This document shows positions 1-8,892 of a stretch of DNA of 64,000 bases, one piece after another (the stretch's first letter is position 1; every line of letters begins with the position of its first letter). A model generated the notes under the pieces. It searched no databases. It saw nothing but the letters and a program-made list of their open reading frames with translations, and was not told where the DNA came from. The DNA comes from Citricoccus muralis (GTDB lineage: Bacteria; Actinomycetota; Actinomycetes; Actinomycetales; Micrococcaceae): positions 1,054,001 through 1,118,000 of the forward strand of contig NZ_CP121252.1 of NCBI RefSeq assembly GCF_029637705.1. The letters are read 5' to 3'. Position numbers and translations under genes: made by a program.

Positions 1-84
1 CGAGCGGTTGAAGGCCTCGTCGGTGAGGACGGCGAAAACCTCTTCCACGGGGAAGGGAAGCTCGGTGGATTCAGTGAAAGCCAT
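1..84 (-). CDS. DUF2505 family protein, N-terminal fragment (cut by window edge)
   Basis: This is the first 28 codons of a minus-strand gene that runs off the left edge. The ATG is at 84, with AGGAGC about 8 nt upstream. The visible peptide begins MAFTESTELPFPVEEVF and continues with AVLTDEAFNR. This is the usual opening of DUF2505 proteins (SRPBCC / START-like fold), which start with a strand ending in 'lP.pveevf..ltd..f'. A DUF2505 gene next to mfd is a common actinobacterial arrangement, and here the two are divergent. The biochemical function of the family is unknown, although a START-like fold suggests binding of a hydrophobic ligand. Only the N-terminus can be judged. Confidence 0.7.
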   Translation of the reverse strand, partial: MAFTESTELPFPVEEVFAVLTDEAFNRS

Positions 85-244
85 GGCAAGGGCTCCTGTT
101 CTCGCGGGGACGGGTGCGCGCCCCGCGCCGTGCGGTGGGTTACTCGGAAAGAGTCTACGGGACGCGACATCGAATCCGGTTCTGCCAGGCGGCGCAGAGT
201 CGATATGCTGGAGGCCGCGTCATCGTGAAGGCAAAGGAATCTGT

Positions 245-3200
245 GTGAGCTCAGCCCCATCACCCCTGGCACCCCTGTTGTCCTTGTTGAGTCGGGATAC
301 GGCGGTGTCGGCCGCCCGGGCGGGCGCCGGGCGGTCGGATCGTACCGCTGACCTGGCGCTGGCGTTGCCCGATGGGGCCCGCCCCGCCGTCGCTGCCCTG
401 CTCGCTGATGCGCTGGAGAGTGCTGCCGGGGAACATCCGGTGGTCCTACTCATCACCGCCACCGCACGCGAAGCCGAGGACCTCACCACCACGCTGGGCG
501 CGTGGATGGACCCCTCGGCGGTCGCGCATTTCCCGTCCTGGGAGACCCTACCCCACGAACGGCTGTCCCCACGCTCGGATACGGTGGGTCACCGACTGGC
601 CGTGCTACGACGTCTGGCGCACCCCGAGGCCGACGGCCAGCCCCCGTTGCGGGTGATCACCGCCCCGGTGCGCTCGGTGCTGCAGCCGCTGGTGACCGGA
701 CTGGGGGACCTGCAGCCGGTGAGCGTGGCCGTGGGGGAAGAACACGACTTCGATGACGTCGTCGCCCGGCTTTCCGATGCTGCGTACTCTCGCGTGGACA
801 TGGTGTCCCGCCGCGGAGAGTTCGCCGTGCGCGGTGGGCTGTTGGATGTCTTTCCGCCCACCGAGCCGCACCCGCTGCGCATCGAGTTCTTCGGCGATGA
901 GATTGAGCAGATGCGGTACTTCTCGGTGGCCGATCAGCGCTCGCTCACCGACACCTCCGACGACGGGTCCGCCACCCCCACCCGGCTGTTCGCCCCGCCG
1001 TGCCGGGAGCTGCTGCTGACGCCTGAGGTACGGGACAAAGCGCGTGCGCTGCAGGCACAGATGCCCGGATCCGTGGACATGCTGGAGCGGATGGCCGAGG
1101 GCATCGCCGTGGAGGGCATGGAATCGCTGGCCCCACTGGTGGCCGAGATGGTGCCGTTGTTGGACCTGTTACCGGCGGGCTCGCTCAGCGTCGTCGTCGA
1201 ACCCGAGAGAGTGCGGCATCGTGCTGATGATCTGCTGCGCACCAACGAAGAATTTCTGGAGGCGGCCTGGGCCTCGGCAGCCGGTGGTGGGTCCGTGCCG
1301 ATTGACCACCAGCAGCAGGCCGGCGGTTTCGCCAGCCTGGCGGAGGCGCGCGCCCTGGCGCATCTGCGGGATCAGGGTTGGTGGCAGCTGAGCTCCCTGG
1401 AGACCGATACGGAGCTGTTGCCCGAAGTCGACTCGCTGACCACCGGCTTCCGGGCCCCGATACAGTTCACCGGCGACGTGCAGCCGATGATCGACCTGGT
1501 GCGTCAGCGCATGGAACAGCAGTGGTGCGTGGTGGTGGCCACCGACGGCACCGGATCCGCCCGGCGCATCGCGGAGATGATGCTCGAGGCCGGGATCACC
1601 GCCTCGCTGGTGGACCGGCTGGAGACGGGCTCAGGATTGCCGGCCTCTCAGGTGCTGCTGATCACGGCCGTCACCGGACGCGGCTTCACCTATCCCGACG
1701 GGCGCTTCGGCGTCGTCACCGAGCAGGACCTGTTCGGCCGCAACCACGTCAGCGCCGAGCGCGGGGCCAAGCGCTCCCTCGCTCGAAAGCGGCGCAATGC
1801 TGTTGATCCGCTGGCTCTGCAAGAGGGCGACTATGTGGTGCATGCCCAGCACGGCATCGCCCGGTTTGTGGAGCTGCAGCGCCGAAAGGTAGCCGGCTCG
1901 GTGTCGGCCGGCGGGGAAGGCTACCGCGAGTACCTGGTGCTCGAATACGCCGCCTCGAAGCGCGGTGGGCCGAAAGACCGCCTGTTCGTGCCCACAGATC
2001 AGCTTGACCAGGTCTCCCAGTACGTGGGGGGAGAGGCGCCGAGCCTGTCGAAAATGGGTGGTTCGGACTGGGCCGCCACGAAATCCAAGGCGCGCAAGGC
2101 CACCCGCCAGATCGCCGGGGAGCTCATTCAGCTGTATTCCGCGCGGATGGCGTCCCGCGGGCATGCCTTCGGCACTGACACCCCGTGGCAATCCGAGCTG
2201 GAGGAGTCCTTCCCGTTCATCGAGACCCCGGACCAGCTGACCACGGTGAATGAGGTCAAGAAGGACATGGAGTCCGAGGTGCCGATGGACCGGTTGGTGT
2301 CCGGCGACGTCGGCTTCGGCAAGACCGAAGTGGCGGTTCGTGCTGCCTTTAAAGCGGTGCAGGACGGCAAACAGGTGGCGGTGTTGGTGCCGACGACGCT
2401 GCTGGCCCGCCAGCACACCAGCACCTTCACCGAGCGCTTCGCCGGATTCCCGGTGCGGGTCAAGACCCTCTCTCGGTTCCAGAACGCCAAGGAGTCCCGC
2501 GAGATCCTGCAGGGCCTGGCCGACGGCACAGTCGACGTCGTGATCGGCACCCACCGTCTGCTCTCCTCGGAGATCGAATTCAAAGATCTCGGTCTCGTCG
2601 TCGTCGATGAGGAACAGCGTTTCGGCGTCGAACATAAAGAGGCGCTGAAGAAGATGCGCACCAATGTGGATGTGCTGGCGATGTCGGCCACCCCGATTCC
2701 GCGCACCCTGGAGATGTCGCTGACCGGGATTCGTGAGACCTCTACCCTGGCCACCCCGCCGGAGGAACGGCACCCGGTGCTGACCTATGTGGGCGGGTAC
2801 ACCGATCAGCAGGTGACCGCCGCGGTGCGACGTGAGCTGATGCGCGAGGGCCAGGTGTTCTACGTGCACAACCGGGTGTCGTCGATCGATTCGGTGGCCG
2901 CGCGCATTCGCGAGCTGGTGCCCGAGGCCCGGGTCGAGGTGGCGCACGGCAAGATGTCGGAGTCGCGGCTGGAGCAGATCATGGTGGATTTCTGGGAGAA
3001 GCGCTTTGACGTGCTGGTCTCCACCACCATCATCGAAACCGGGCTGGACATCGCCAACGCGAACACCCTGATCATCGAGAACGCGAACAACTACGGGCTC
3101 TCCCAGTTGCATCAGCTGCGTGGACGCGTGGGACGTGGCCGCGACCGGGCGTACGCCTACTTCCTGTACAACCCGGAGCGGCCGTTGGGGGAGACCGCGC

Positions 3201-3880
3201 TGGAACGGCTGAAAGCGGTGGCCGAGCACAACGAGCTGGGGTCCGGGATGCAGCTGGCCATGAAGGATCTGGAGATCCGCGGGGCGGGCAACCTGCTGGG
3301 CGGAGAGCAATCCGGGCACATTGCCGGGGTGGGTTTCGATCTGTACCTACGCATGGTGGGTGAGGCCGTGGCCGACTTCAAGGGCGAAGAGGAGACCGGG
3401 GCCGCCGAGGTGAAGGTGGAGCTACCGGTGAACGCGCATCTGCCGCACGACTTCGTGCCGGGGGAGCGGTTGCGTCTGGAAGCCTACCGGAACCTGGCCC
3501 AGGCCAAGGACGACGCCGAAGTGGATGCCGTGGTGGAGGAATGGACCGACCGGTACGGAGAGCTGCCCGAACCCGCCCAGCACCTCGTGGCCGTGGCCCG
3601 CTTCCGCAACCAGGCACGCGCGCTCGGGGTGCACGAAGTGATGCTGCTGGGAAAGAACGTGAAGTTCGGTCCGGCAGAACTGCCGGAATCGCGCGAGATG
3701 CGCCTGGCCCGGATGTACCCGGGCGCCTCCGTGAAGCCAGCGCTGAAAGCCATCCTGGTGCCGCGGCCCAAAACTGCCGGGGTGATGGGCAAGGACCTGG
3801 TCGACGGCGAACTGCTCGCCTGGGCACAGGAACTCTTGCAACGGATTTTCGCCCCGGAGCCGGTCGCGTCGTCGTCCTGA
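245..3880 (+). CDS. mfd: Transcription-repair coupling factor Mfd
   Basis: Mfd is an ATP-dependent DNA translocase. It removes RNA polymerase stalled at template-strand lesions and recruits UvrA. The order is complete: UvrB-like N-terminal region (about 1-350), CarD-like RNA-polymerase-interaction domain (EGDYVVHAQHGIARF near 525-540), helicase core with Walker A GDVGFGKTEV near 690 and Walker B DEEQ near 788, motif VI-type RGRVGRG, and a C-terminal TRCF domain. The reading frame is open from position 8, but the start chosen is GTG at 245 (SSAPSPLAPL follows). It has AAAGGA at 233-238 with a 6-nt spacer and gives 1211 residues, normal for Mfd. The longer upstream reading has no family similarity. 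TATGCT at 204-209 is a possible -10. Confidence 0.97.
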   Translation: MSSAPSPLAPLLSLLSRDTAVSAARAGAGRSDRTADLALALPDGARPAVAALLADALESAAGEHPVVLLITATAREAEDLTTTLGAWMDPSAVAHFPSWETLPHERLSPRSDTVGHRLAVLRRLAHPEADGQPPLRVITAPVRSVLQPLVTGLGDLQPVSVAVGEEHDFDDVVARLSDAAYSRVDMVSRRGEFAVRGGLLDVFPPTEPHPLRIEFFGDEIEQMRYFSVADQRSLTDTSDDGSATPTRLFAPPCRELLLTPEVRDKARALQAQMPGSVDMLERMAEGIAVEGMESLAPLVAEMVPLLDLLPAGSLSVVVEPERVRHRADDLLRTNEEFLEAAWASAAGGGSVPIDHQQQAGGFASLAEARALAHLRDQGWWQLSSLETDTELLPEVDSLTTGFRAPIQFTGDVQPMIDLVRQRMEQQWCVVVATDGTGSARRIAEMMLEAGITASLVDRLETGSGLPASQVLLITAVTGRGFTYPDGRFGVVTEQDLFGRNHVSAERGAKRSLARKRRNAVDPLALQEGDYVVHAQHGIARFVELQRRKVAGSVSAGGEGYREYLVLEYAASKRGGPKDRLFVPTDQLDQVSQYVGGEAPSLSKMGGSDWAATKSKARKATRQIAGELIQLYSARMASRGHAFGTDTPWQSELEESFPFIETPDQLTTVNEVKKDMESEVPMDRLVSGDVGFGKTEVAVRAAFKAVQDGKQVAVLVPTTLLARQHTSTFTERFAGFPVRVKTLSRFQNAKESREILQGLADGTVDVVIGTHRLLSSEIEFKDLGLVVVDEEQRFGVEHKEALKKMRTNVDVLAMSATPIPRTLEMSLTGIRETSTLATPPEERHPVLTYVGGYTDQQVTAAVRRELMREGQVFYVHNRVSSIDSVAARIRELVPEARVEVAHGKMSESRLEQIMVDFWEKRFDVLVSTTIIETGLDIANANTLIIENANNYGLSQLHQLRGRVGRGRDRAYAYFLYNPERPLGETALERLKAVAEHNELGSGMQLAMKDLEIRGAGNLLGGEQSGHIAGVGFDLYLRMVGEAVADFKGEEETGAAEVKVELPVNAHLPHDFVPGERLRLEAYRNLAQAKDDAEVDAVVEEWTDRYGELPEPAQHLVAVARFRNQARALGVHEVMLLGKNVKFGPAELPESREMRLARMYPGASVKPALKAILVPRPKTAGVMGKDLVDGELLAWAQELLQRIFAPEPVASSS

Positions 3881-3910
3881 GCGCGTCGGCTGAGAGGTTC
3901 CGCAGGACGT

Positions 3911-4066
3911 TTAGAGACCCCGGAGCGTGTCTAGGAGGCGTTCGGCCACGGTGTCGGCGACGTCGGGGTGGTAATCCTCCGTGGAGTCGTCGATGAACAG
4001 ATGGGTGTCGACCTCGTACTCGTACAGGGTTGCGGCGGCGATCCCGCTGCGTGCGGCAGTGCGACG
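3911..4066 (-). pseudogene. Remnant of a dienelactone-hydrolase-type gene (C-terminal fragment)
   Basis: Downstream of the acyltransferase stop, the same minus-strand frame holds about 43 codons ending in TAA at 3911-3913. They read ...ATLYEYEVDTHLFIDDS, then TEDYHPDVADTVAERLLDTL. This closely matches the C-terminus of dienelactone hydrolase family alpha/beta hydrolases. In those, a Y-x-x-x-x-H-[LA]-F-x-[DN]-[DS]-S block carries the catalytic histidine and precedes the last helix. Nothing upstream could supply the other ~150-200 residues: the frame is closed by TGA at 4067-4069 and the acyltransferase ends at 4082. I infer a gene truncated by deletion. No start codon or ribosome-binding site is apparent. 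Confidence 0.6.
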
Positions 4067-4081
4067 TCAGCTGCAGGCTGG

Positions 4082-5227
4082 CTAGGACGTCGGCGCAGAA
4101 CCTGAGGCGGCATCACCGGACGAGGAAGCGGCCGCGGCGCGACGTCGTTTCCACCATTCGGGGGCGGGTACTCCCGAGAGCAGCGGCGACAGGGGAGTGG
4201 CGTTGATGAGCAGGCCCAGCGCCCAGGAAATCAGCACGGTCAGGGCGAATCGCGAGAAGTTCTCATCCACATTGAACTGGGCCAGCTTGATGATGATGTA
4301 GCCGTGGGCCAACACGACCACGGTGCCGGTGCGCACCAACGCGTTGACCGCGGGGCGGGCCCAGCCGAGCGCCATGTTCACCCAGGTGCCGAATATCAAC
4401 AGCATGCCGGTGGCCATCACGACGCCCACGATCGGGGTGATCAGGAACAGTCCGAAGCCAGAGAATTTGATGTTGTGTGAGGGGATTCCGGCGGCGACGG
4501 CGAGTCCGCCGAGAAGTACGAGCACGATACCGAGGCTGGCCAGCTGGTGCGGGCCGAGCCGGCGGGCGCCGTCGTGATGTTCCAGACGGGTCCCCGGAAT
4601 CGATGCATAGCGGGCTAAGACCTCGTAGCGGAGGAACTCCCCGCACAGAATGTAGAACATGCACGGTAGGGCAAGACCGATGCCCAACGGCAAGAGCCCC
4701 ATGGGGCCGGCCGGGTAATCGTCACCGCCGGTGATCTGCGCCAGACCCAGGCCGACCATCGACACGGCCCAAGCCACCCAGCTGGGATAGCGCTCCAGCC
4801 AGCGGCGCAACAGGGTGGTGAAAAACAGCACCGAAATGAACCAGAACGCCCACCACGGCGGGTCCTGCCAGGAGCCGCCGTACCAGCCGCGCGCCATGAG
4901 CTCCCAGAACTGGGCAGGATCATCGGAGTTCCAGCGCCAGGCGGCGAGGCTCATCAGCACGCCCCACGCCAGGTAGGGTACCGCCAGGGTGCGCCACCGT
5001 TGTCGGGCTTCAAAGGCGAACGTGCGCCCGCGGGTGAAGAAGAACCCGGAGAGGAAGAAGAACAGCGGCATGCGCCAGATCTCCAGGTAGCGCCGCCACT
5101 CCAGATCGGAGGCGTAAACATGCCCCACCACCACCGCCACGATGGAGACGATTCGCAACACATCGACCCCGGTATTGCGGGCGGTGGATCCGGTCCGCGG
5201 GGAAGTCGATGGGGGCTGTGGTGTCAT
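4082..5227 (-). CDS. Acyltransferase 3 family integral membrane protein
   Basis: This 381-residue protein has about ten predicted hydrophobic helices. Residues 25-36 (RIVSIVAVVVGH) give the R-x10-H signature of acyltransferase family 3 (PF01757), with Arg25 and His36. It is followed by EIWRMPLFFFLSGFFFTRGR, typical of the first loop and second helix. Family members O-acylate sugars or other extracytoplasmic polymers, and the substrate here is unknown. The C-terminal tail is basic, then Ala/Ser-rich. It is the last intact gene of the run starting with the PNP gene, 54 nt after a small membrane protein gene. The ATG at 5227 lacks a good Shine-Dalgarno sequence, so the exact start is uncertain. 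Confidence 0.85.
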   Translation of the reverse strand: MTPQPPSTSPRTGSTARNTGVDVLRIVSIVAVVVGHVYASDLEWRRYLEIWRMPLFFFLSGFFFTRGRTFAFEARQRWRTLAVPYLAWGVLMSLAAWRWNSDDPAQFWELMARGWYGGSWQDPPWWAFWFISVLFFTTLLRRWLERYPSWVAWAVSMVGLGLAQITGGDDYPAGPMGLLPLGIGLALPCMFYILCGEFLRYEVLARYASIPGTRLEHHDGARRLGPHQLASLGIVLVLLGGLAVAAGIPSHNIKFSGFGLFLITPIVGVVMATGMLLIFGTWVNMALGWARPAVNALVRTGTVVVLAHGYIIIKLAQFNVDENFSRFALTVLISWALGLLINATPLSPLLSGVPAPEWWKRRRAAAASSSGDAASGSAPTS

Positions 5228-5281
5228 TCAGCGGTGAGGGATGGGGCAGGTTCAGAAAATCGTGTGAACGACCCGGTTACC

Positions 5282-5566
5282 TCAGTGGTGGGTGGAGGCC
5301 GGGGCGGTCTGGACGCGGTGGATGTCGTTCTTCTCGAGGGTGTCACCGCGGCCGAGCAGGTTCTTCGGAACGATAAAGGTGACCACGGCCAGGCCCAGAG
5401 CGATCAGGCCGGGTGCCCAGGCGTTGCCCCAGGCCGCGCCCAGGTCCCAGTAACCCATGGCGAACAGGGATCCGCAGAACACCAGGAACAGCACCAGGGT
5501 CACCAGGATGTTGCCCCAGAAGCCGCCTTCAGCGGAGTGGTTGATGGCCTTTCCGTCACGAATCAC
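5282..5566 (-). CDS. Small two-helix membrane protein, function unknown
   Basis: This 94-residue protein has hydrophobic segments near 18-38 (NILVTLVLFLVFCGSLF) and 50-67 (WAPGLIALGLAVVTFIVP). They are separated by a Trp/Tyr-rich loop and flanked by polar ends. The start is GTG at 5566, three nucleotides after the deoC stop. The ribosome-binding sequence GAGGT lies inside the end of deoC, so translation is probably coupled. I recognise no family. Its position between deoC and an acyltransferase gene suggests membrane localisation but not a function. Confidence 0.75.
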   Translation of the reverse strand: MIRDGKAINHSAEGGFWGNILVTLVLFLVFCGSLFAMGYWDLGAAWGNAWAPGLIALGLAVVTFIVPKNLLGRGDTLEKNDIHRVQTAPASTHH

Positions 5567-5569
5567 GGT

Positions 5570-6277
5570 CTACCTCGTTCCCTTCGGTGAGTGAGCGTCA
5601 GATGAGTCTGACTCGGAGTCTTCTTCCAGGATAGCAAGAGTGGAGGAGGCTCCCAGACGTGTGGCGCCGGCATCGAGCATGGCCAGGGCGGTGGCACGGT
5701 TGCGAATACCGCCGGACGCTTTCACCCCGAGGCGATCACCGACGGTGTGGCGCATCAGTGCCACGGCTTCGACCGTGGCGCCGGTGCCGACAAAACCTGT
5801 GGAGGTTTTTACGAAATGCGCGCCCGCGGCCTCGGCGGCCTGGCAGGCCAGCACGATGGCGTCGTCGTCGAGTGCGCCGGTTTCCAGAATGACCTTCACG
5901 ACGACGTTTTCCCCGGCGGCCTGCACCACGGCGGAGATATCGGCCATGAGTGCGGCCTGATCACCGGCGACGGCGGAGGCGTGGTGGATGACCATGTCGA
6001 TCTCGGTGGCACCGTCTGCCACGGCAGCCGAGGCTTCGGCGGCTTTGACCTCGGAGGGGGTGGAGCCGAAGGGGAAACCGACAACGGCGCAGACCGGTAC
6101 CGTGGAATCCTGCAGTGCGGCGGAGGCGGTCGCTACCCAGATCGGGTTCACACAGACGCTGGCCGCGGAGACCTGGTCGGCTTCGGCACACAGACGCAGG
6201 ATGTCTTCGCGCAGGGCAGTGGGGGCGAGCAGGGTGTGGTCGATCACGGAGGCGAGGCTCGCGGAGGGCGCAGTCAT
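5570..6277 (-). CDS. deoC: Deoxyribose-phosphate aldolase
   Basis: This class I aldolase splits 2-deoxyribose 5-phosphate into glyceraldehyde 3-phosphate and acetaldehyde, the last step of deoxynucleoside catabolism. The 235 residues carry all catalytic positions: Asp94 in TEIDMVIH, Schiff-base Lys157 in FVKTSTGF, and Lys186 in GVKASGGIR. The segment after Asp94 reads MVIHHASAVAGD, where many homologues have MVINIGALKSGD. The ATG at 6277 overlaps the TGA of the upstream mutase gene (ATGA), so the two are translationally coupled. The DeoR-type regulator often found with such genes is not in the window. Confidence 0.96.
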   Translation of the reverse strand: MTAPSASLASVIDHTLLAPTALREDILRLCAEADQVSAASVCVNPIWVATASAALQDSTVPVCAVVGFPFGSTPSEVKAAEASAAVADGATEIDMVIHHASAVAGDQAALMADISAVVQAAGENVVVKVILETGALDDDAIVLACQAAEAAGAHFVKTSTGFVGTGATVEAVALMRHTVGDRLGVKASGGIRNRATALAMLDAGATRLGASSTLAILEEDSESDSSDAHSPKGTR

Positions 6278-7998
6278 GCTTCCAGCCTACCGGCGTCGTC
6301 GATCATCTCGCGCACCGCGGCGGTGAGTTCCTGGAGCCGGTGGTGGGCGTCCGGGACGGTGCCGGCCACGGCCTCCAGGTAGCACTTCAGTTTTGGCTCG
6401 GTGCCCGAGGGCCGCACCATCACCCGGGCGCCGTCGAGCTGAAACGTGAGAGCGTCGGTGTCCGGCAGGAAATCGATGACGTCGAGCACCGGGGCGCCGG
6501 CGAGCGTGGCGGGGGCGGTAGCGCGCAGTCGGGTCATCAGGGTGCCGAGCTGGCTCAGATCGGTGACCCGCAGGGAGATCTGCCCGGTGGCGGTGGGGCC
6601 GACCTGGGCTTGGAGTCCGTCCAGTTCCTCGCCCAGTGTGCTGCCCCGGGCGGCGAGTGCGGCGGCGGTGTCGGCGATGAGCAGGGCCGCGGCGATACCG
6701 TCCTTGTCGCGGACCACCTCGGGCGCCACGCAGTACCCGAGCGCCTCCTCGTAGCCGTAACCCAGGGCCGGTGTGCGGGCGATCCATTTGAACCCGGTGA
6801 GGGTGCGGTGGTGTTCGACGTCGGTGCCGGTAAGTAGCCGCTCGAGCATGCTGGAGGAAACGATCGATGACGCCGCGGTGGTGTGGGTGCGCTGTAGTTC
6901 CGGCAGCAACCGATGGCCGAGCAGTAGCCCGACTTCGTCGCCAGTGAGCATCCGGTATCTGCGGTGCTCGGGAGTGCTGGTGGCGGAATCGGGGATACCG
7001 ACGGCGAGTCGGTCGGCGTCGGGGTCATGGGCGATGATCAGATCGGCGCCCAGGTGCGCGGCCAGCTCGAGGGCTGCGTCCATGGCGCCGGGCTCCTCGG
7101 GGTTCGGGAAGGCCACGGTGGGGAAATCCGGGTCGGGCTGTTGTTGCTCGACGACGACGTGATGGTCGGTGAATCCGGCCCGCTGCAGGGCCTCGGCGAG
7201 CACCGCACCGCCGACCCCGTGCAGGGCGGTGGACACCAGACGCAGTCCGGCGCGGTCGGTGGTCGGCGCGTTCAAGGGCAGCGCGGTGAGGACCTCGTGG
7301 AGGTAGTCGGTGACGACGGCGTCGTCGAGCACCGTCCAGCCCGAGGCGGCCAGCTCCGGCATCGTCGCGGCATGGCGGGCAATATGGGCCGTGATCTCGG
7401 CATCGGAGGGGGCGGTGATCTGCACGCCGCGACCGTGCTCGTCGGTCATCCGGGCGCCCAGATACACCTTGTAGCCGTTGTCCCGCGGCGGGTTGTGGCT
7501 GGCGGTAACCATGATGCCCGCGTCGGCGTCCAAGCGGCGGACCGCGGCGGCCAGCACCGGGGTGGGCAGCGGCCCCGGGAACAGCAATGCTTCGCACCCG
7601 GCGGCGGTGACGACGGCGGCCGAGTCTTCGGCAAAATCCGCCGAACCGTGGCGGGCGTCGTAACCGATCACGATCCGTGGGGGAGTGTGCTCGCGGGCGT
7701 GCGGGGATGTGTGCGGAGGCGTGTTCAGGGCGGCGAGGAGATAATCGGCGATGCCAGCGGCCGTGCGGCGCACCACCACGCGATTCATCCGGCGCGGACC
7801 CGGGCCGAGCTCAGCGCGCAGCCCGGCGGTGCCGAAGCTCAGAGTGCCCGCGAACCGCTCGCGCAGTGCTTCGCCGTCGCCGCGGGAGATCTCGTCCTCC
7901 AGGATGCGCGCGTGCTCGGGGTTCGGGTCGATGTCCATCCAAGCGCGGGCAGCGTGGACCAGTGCCGGGTCGGTCGGCGCAGCGAAATCGGGAGTCAT
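6274..7998 (-). CDS. Phosphohexomutase-superfamily phospho-sugar mutase, likely phosphopentomutase
   Basis: This 574-residue alpha-D-phosphohexomutase-fold enzyme has the catalytic phosphoserine loop TASHNPP (Ser167), the metal loop HDPDADRLAV and the phosphate-binding loop PSGTEPKLKCYLE. By sequence alone it would be called phosphoglucomutase/phosphomannomutase. Its position between purine nucleoside phosphorylase and deoC makes phosphopentomutase (ribose 1-P to ribose 5-P, and the deoxy forms) the likelier job; this is inference from context. The ATG at 7998 lies 4 nt after the PNP stop. The frame is open further upstream, but that part lies within the PNP gene and matches nothing. The stop overlaps the deoC start. 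Confidence 0.92.
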   Translation of the reverse strand: MTPDFAAPTDPALVHAARAWMDIDPNPEHARILEDEISRGDGEALRERFAGTLSFGTAGLRAELGPGPRRMNRVVVRRTAAGIADYLLAALNTPPHTSPHAREHTPPRIVIGYDARHGSADFAEDSAAVVTAAGCEALLFPGPLPTPVLAAAVRRLDADAGIMVTASHNPPRDNGYKVYLGARMTDEHGRGVQITAPSDAEITAHIARHAATMPELAASGWTVLDDAVVTDYLHEVLTALPLNAPTTDRAGLRLVSTALHGVGGAVLAEALQRAGFTDHHVVVEQQQPDPDFPTVAFPNPEEPGAMDAALELAAHLGADLIIAHDPDADRLAVGIPDSATSTPEHRRYRMLTGDEVGLLLGHRLLPELQRTHTTAASSIVSSSMLERLLTGTDVEHHRTLTGFKWIARTPALGYGYEEALGYCVAPEVVRDKDGIAAALLIADTAAALAARGSTLGEELDGLQAQVGPTATGQISLRVTDLSQLGTLMTRLRATAPATLAGAPVLDVIDFLPDTDALTFQLDGARVMVRPSGTEPKLKCYLEAVAGTVPDAHHRLQELTAAVREMIDDAGRLEA

Positions 7999-8002
7999 CG
8001 GC

Positions 8003-8827
8003 TCAGATTCGATGGATGATCTCGGCGAGCAGAGCCGCAATGCGCGGACCCGCCTCGGTGCCGGCCTGCAGTACCTCGGTGTGGGAGAGCGGCTGATCCG
8101 ACACCCCGGCGGCCAGGTTGGTGACCAGCGAGATCCCAAACACCTCCAGTCCCGCGTGCCGGGCGGCCACGGCGTCGAGCGCGGTGGACATGCCCACCAG
8201 GTCCCCGCCGATGGTCCGGGCGTAGCGCACCTCTGCCGGTGTTTCATACTGGGGGCCAGCGAACTGCACGTAGACGCCCTCGGTCAGCTCGGGGTCCACA
8301 TCGCGGGCGATCCGACGGATCCGCGGCGAGTACAGGTCCGTCATGTCCACGAACTCGGGGCCGCGCAGCGGGGTGTCGCCGGTCAGGTTGACGTGGTCGC
8401 TGATCAGCACCGGGGTGCCTGGGGTGAGTGCCGGGTTGATGCCGCCGCAGCCGTTCGTCAGTACCACGGTCTCGGCCCCCGCCGCAGCAGCGGTGCGCAC
8501 GGTGTGCGCCACGGCGTCGACGTCGCGGGATTCGTAGTAGTGGGTGCGTGAACCGAATACCAGCGCGTGAGAGCCATCGGGCAACCGCACCGAGCGCAGG
8601 GTGGGCCGGTGGCCGGGTACCGACGGAGCGTTGAATCCAGGCAACTCGGCGGTGGGCACGGTGGCCACGGTCTCGCCGAGGCGGTCGGCGGCCTGGCCCC
8701 ACCCCGATCCCAGCACGACGGCGATGCGGTGGCGGTCCACGCCGGTGGAGTCGCGCAGGGCTTGAGCGGCCTCGCGGGCCTGGGGGAATCCGGGGTGGTT
8801 GCCGGTCACAAAGCGTTCATCACTCAC
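8003..8827 (-). CDS. Purine-nucleoside phosphorylase
   Basis: This trimeric-type (class II) PNP phosphorolyses purine (deoxy)ribonucleosides to the base and (deoxy)ribose 1-phosphate. It has VVLGSGWGQAADRL with the phosphate-binding Ser41, the base-site segment VVLTNGCGGINP, and a C-terminal MSTALDAVAARHAG helix followed by ISLVTNLAAG. I place the start at GTG 8827 (274 residues). It has TAGGGT (8835-8840) exactly 7 nt upstream, which fits a leaderless transcript. A GTG six codons further upstream at 8845 has no ribosome-binding site. It heads the operon PNP - mutase - deoC - small membrane protein - acyltransferase. Confidence 0.93.
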   Translation of the reverse strand: MSDERFVTGNHPGFPQAREAAQALRDSTGVDRHRIAVVLGSGWGQAADRLGETVATVPTAELPGFNAPSVPGHRPTLRSVRLPDGSHALVFGSRTHYYESRDVDAVAHTVRTAAAAGAETVVLTNGCGGINPALTPGTPVLISDHVNLTGDTPLRGPEFVDMTDLYSPRIRRIARDVDPELTEGVYVQFAGPQYETPAEVRYARTIGGDLVGMSTALDAVAARHAGLEVFGISLVTNLAAGVSDQPLSHTEVLQAGTEAGPRIAALLAEIIHRI

Positions 8828-8892
8828 GCACACCACCCTACTCACCGGCGGTGGGTTTTGGATTTAGGCCACCCCGCCAGGACAATGGTGAC

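Noticed and set aside
1631-3319. A 562-codon minus-strand open frame inside mfd
   Set aside because: His/Gly/Arg-rich composition typical of antisense reading in GC-rich genes, no motif, and mfd on the other strand is certain.
3931-4116. 61-codon minus-strand frame near the hydrolase remnant
   Set aside because: It is a different frame from the one with hydrolase similarity and overlaps the acyltransferase stop; Pro/Thr/Ser-rich shadow.
8003-8247. N-terminal extension of the mutase gene into the PNP gene
   Set aside because: The extension has no similarity to mutases and ATG 7998 gives a normal-length protein with coupling to PNP.
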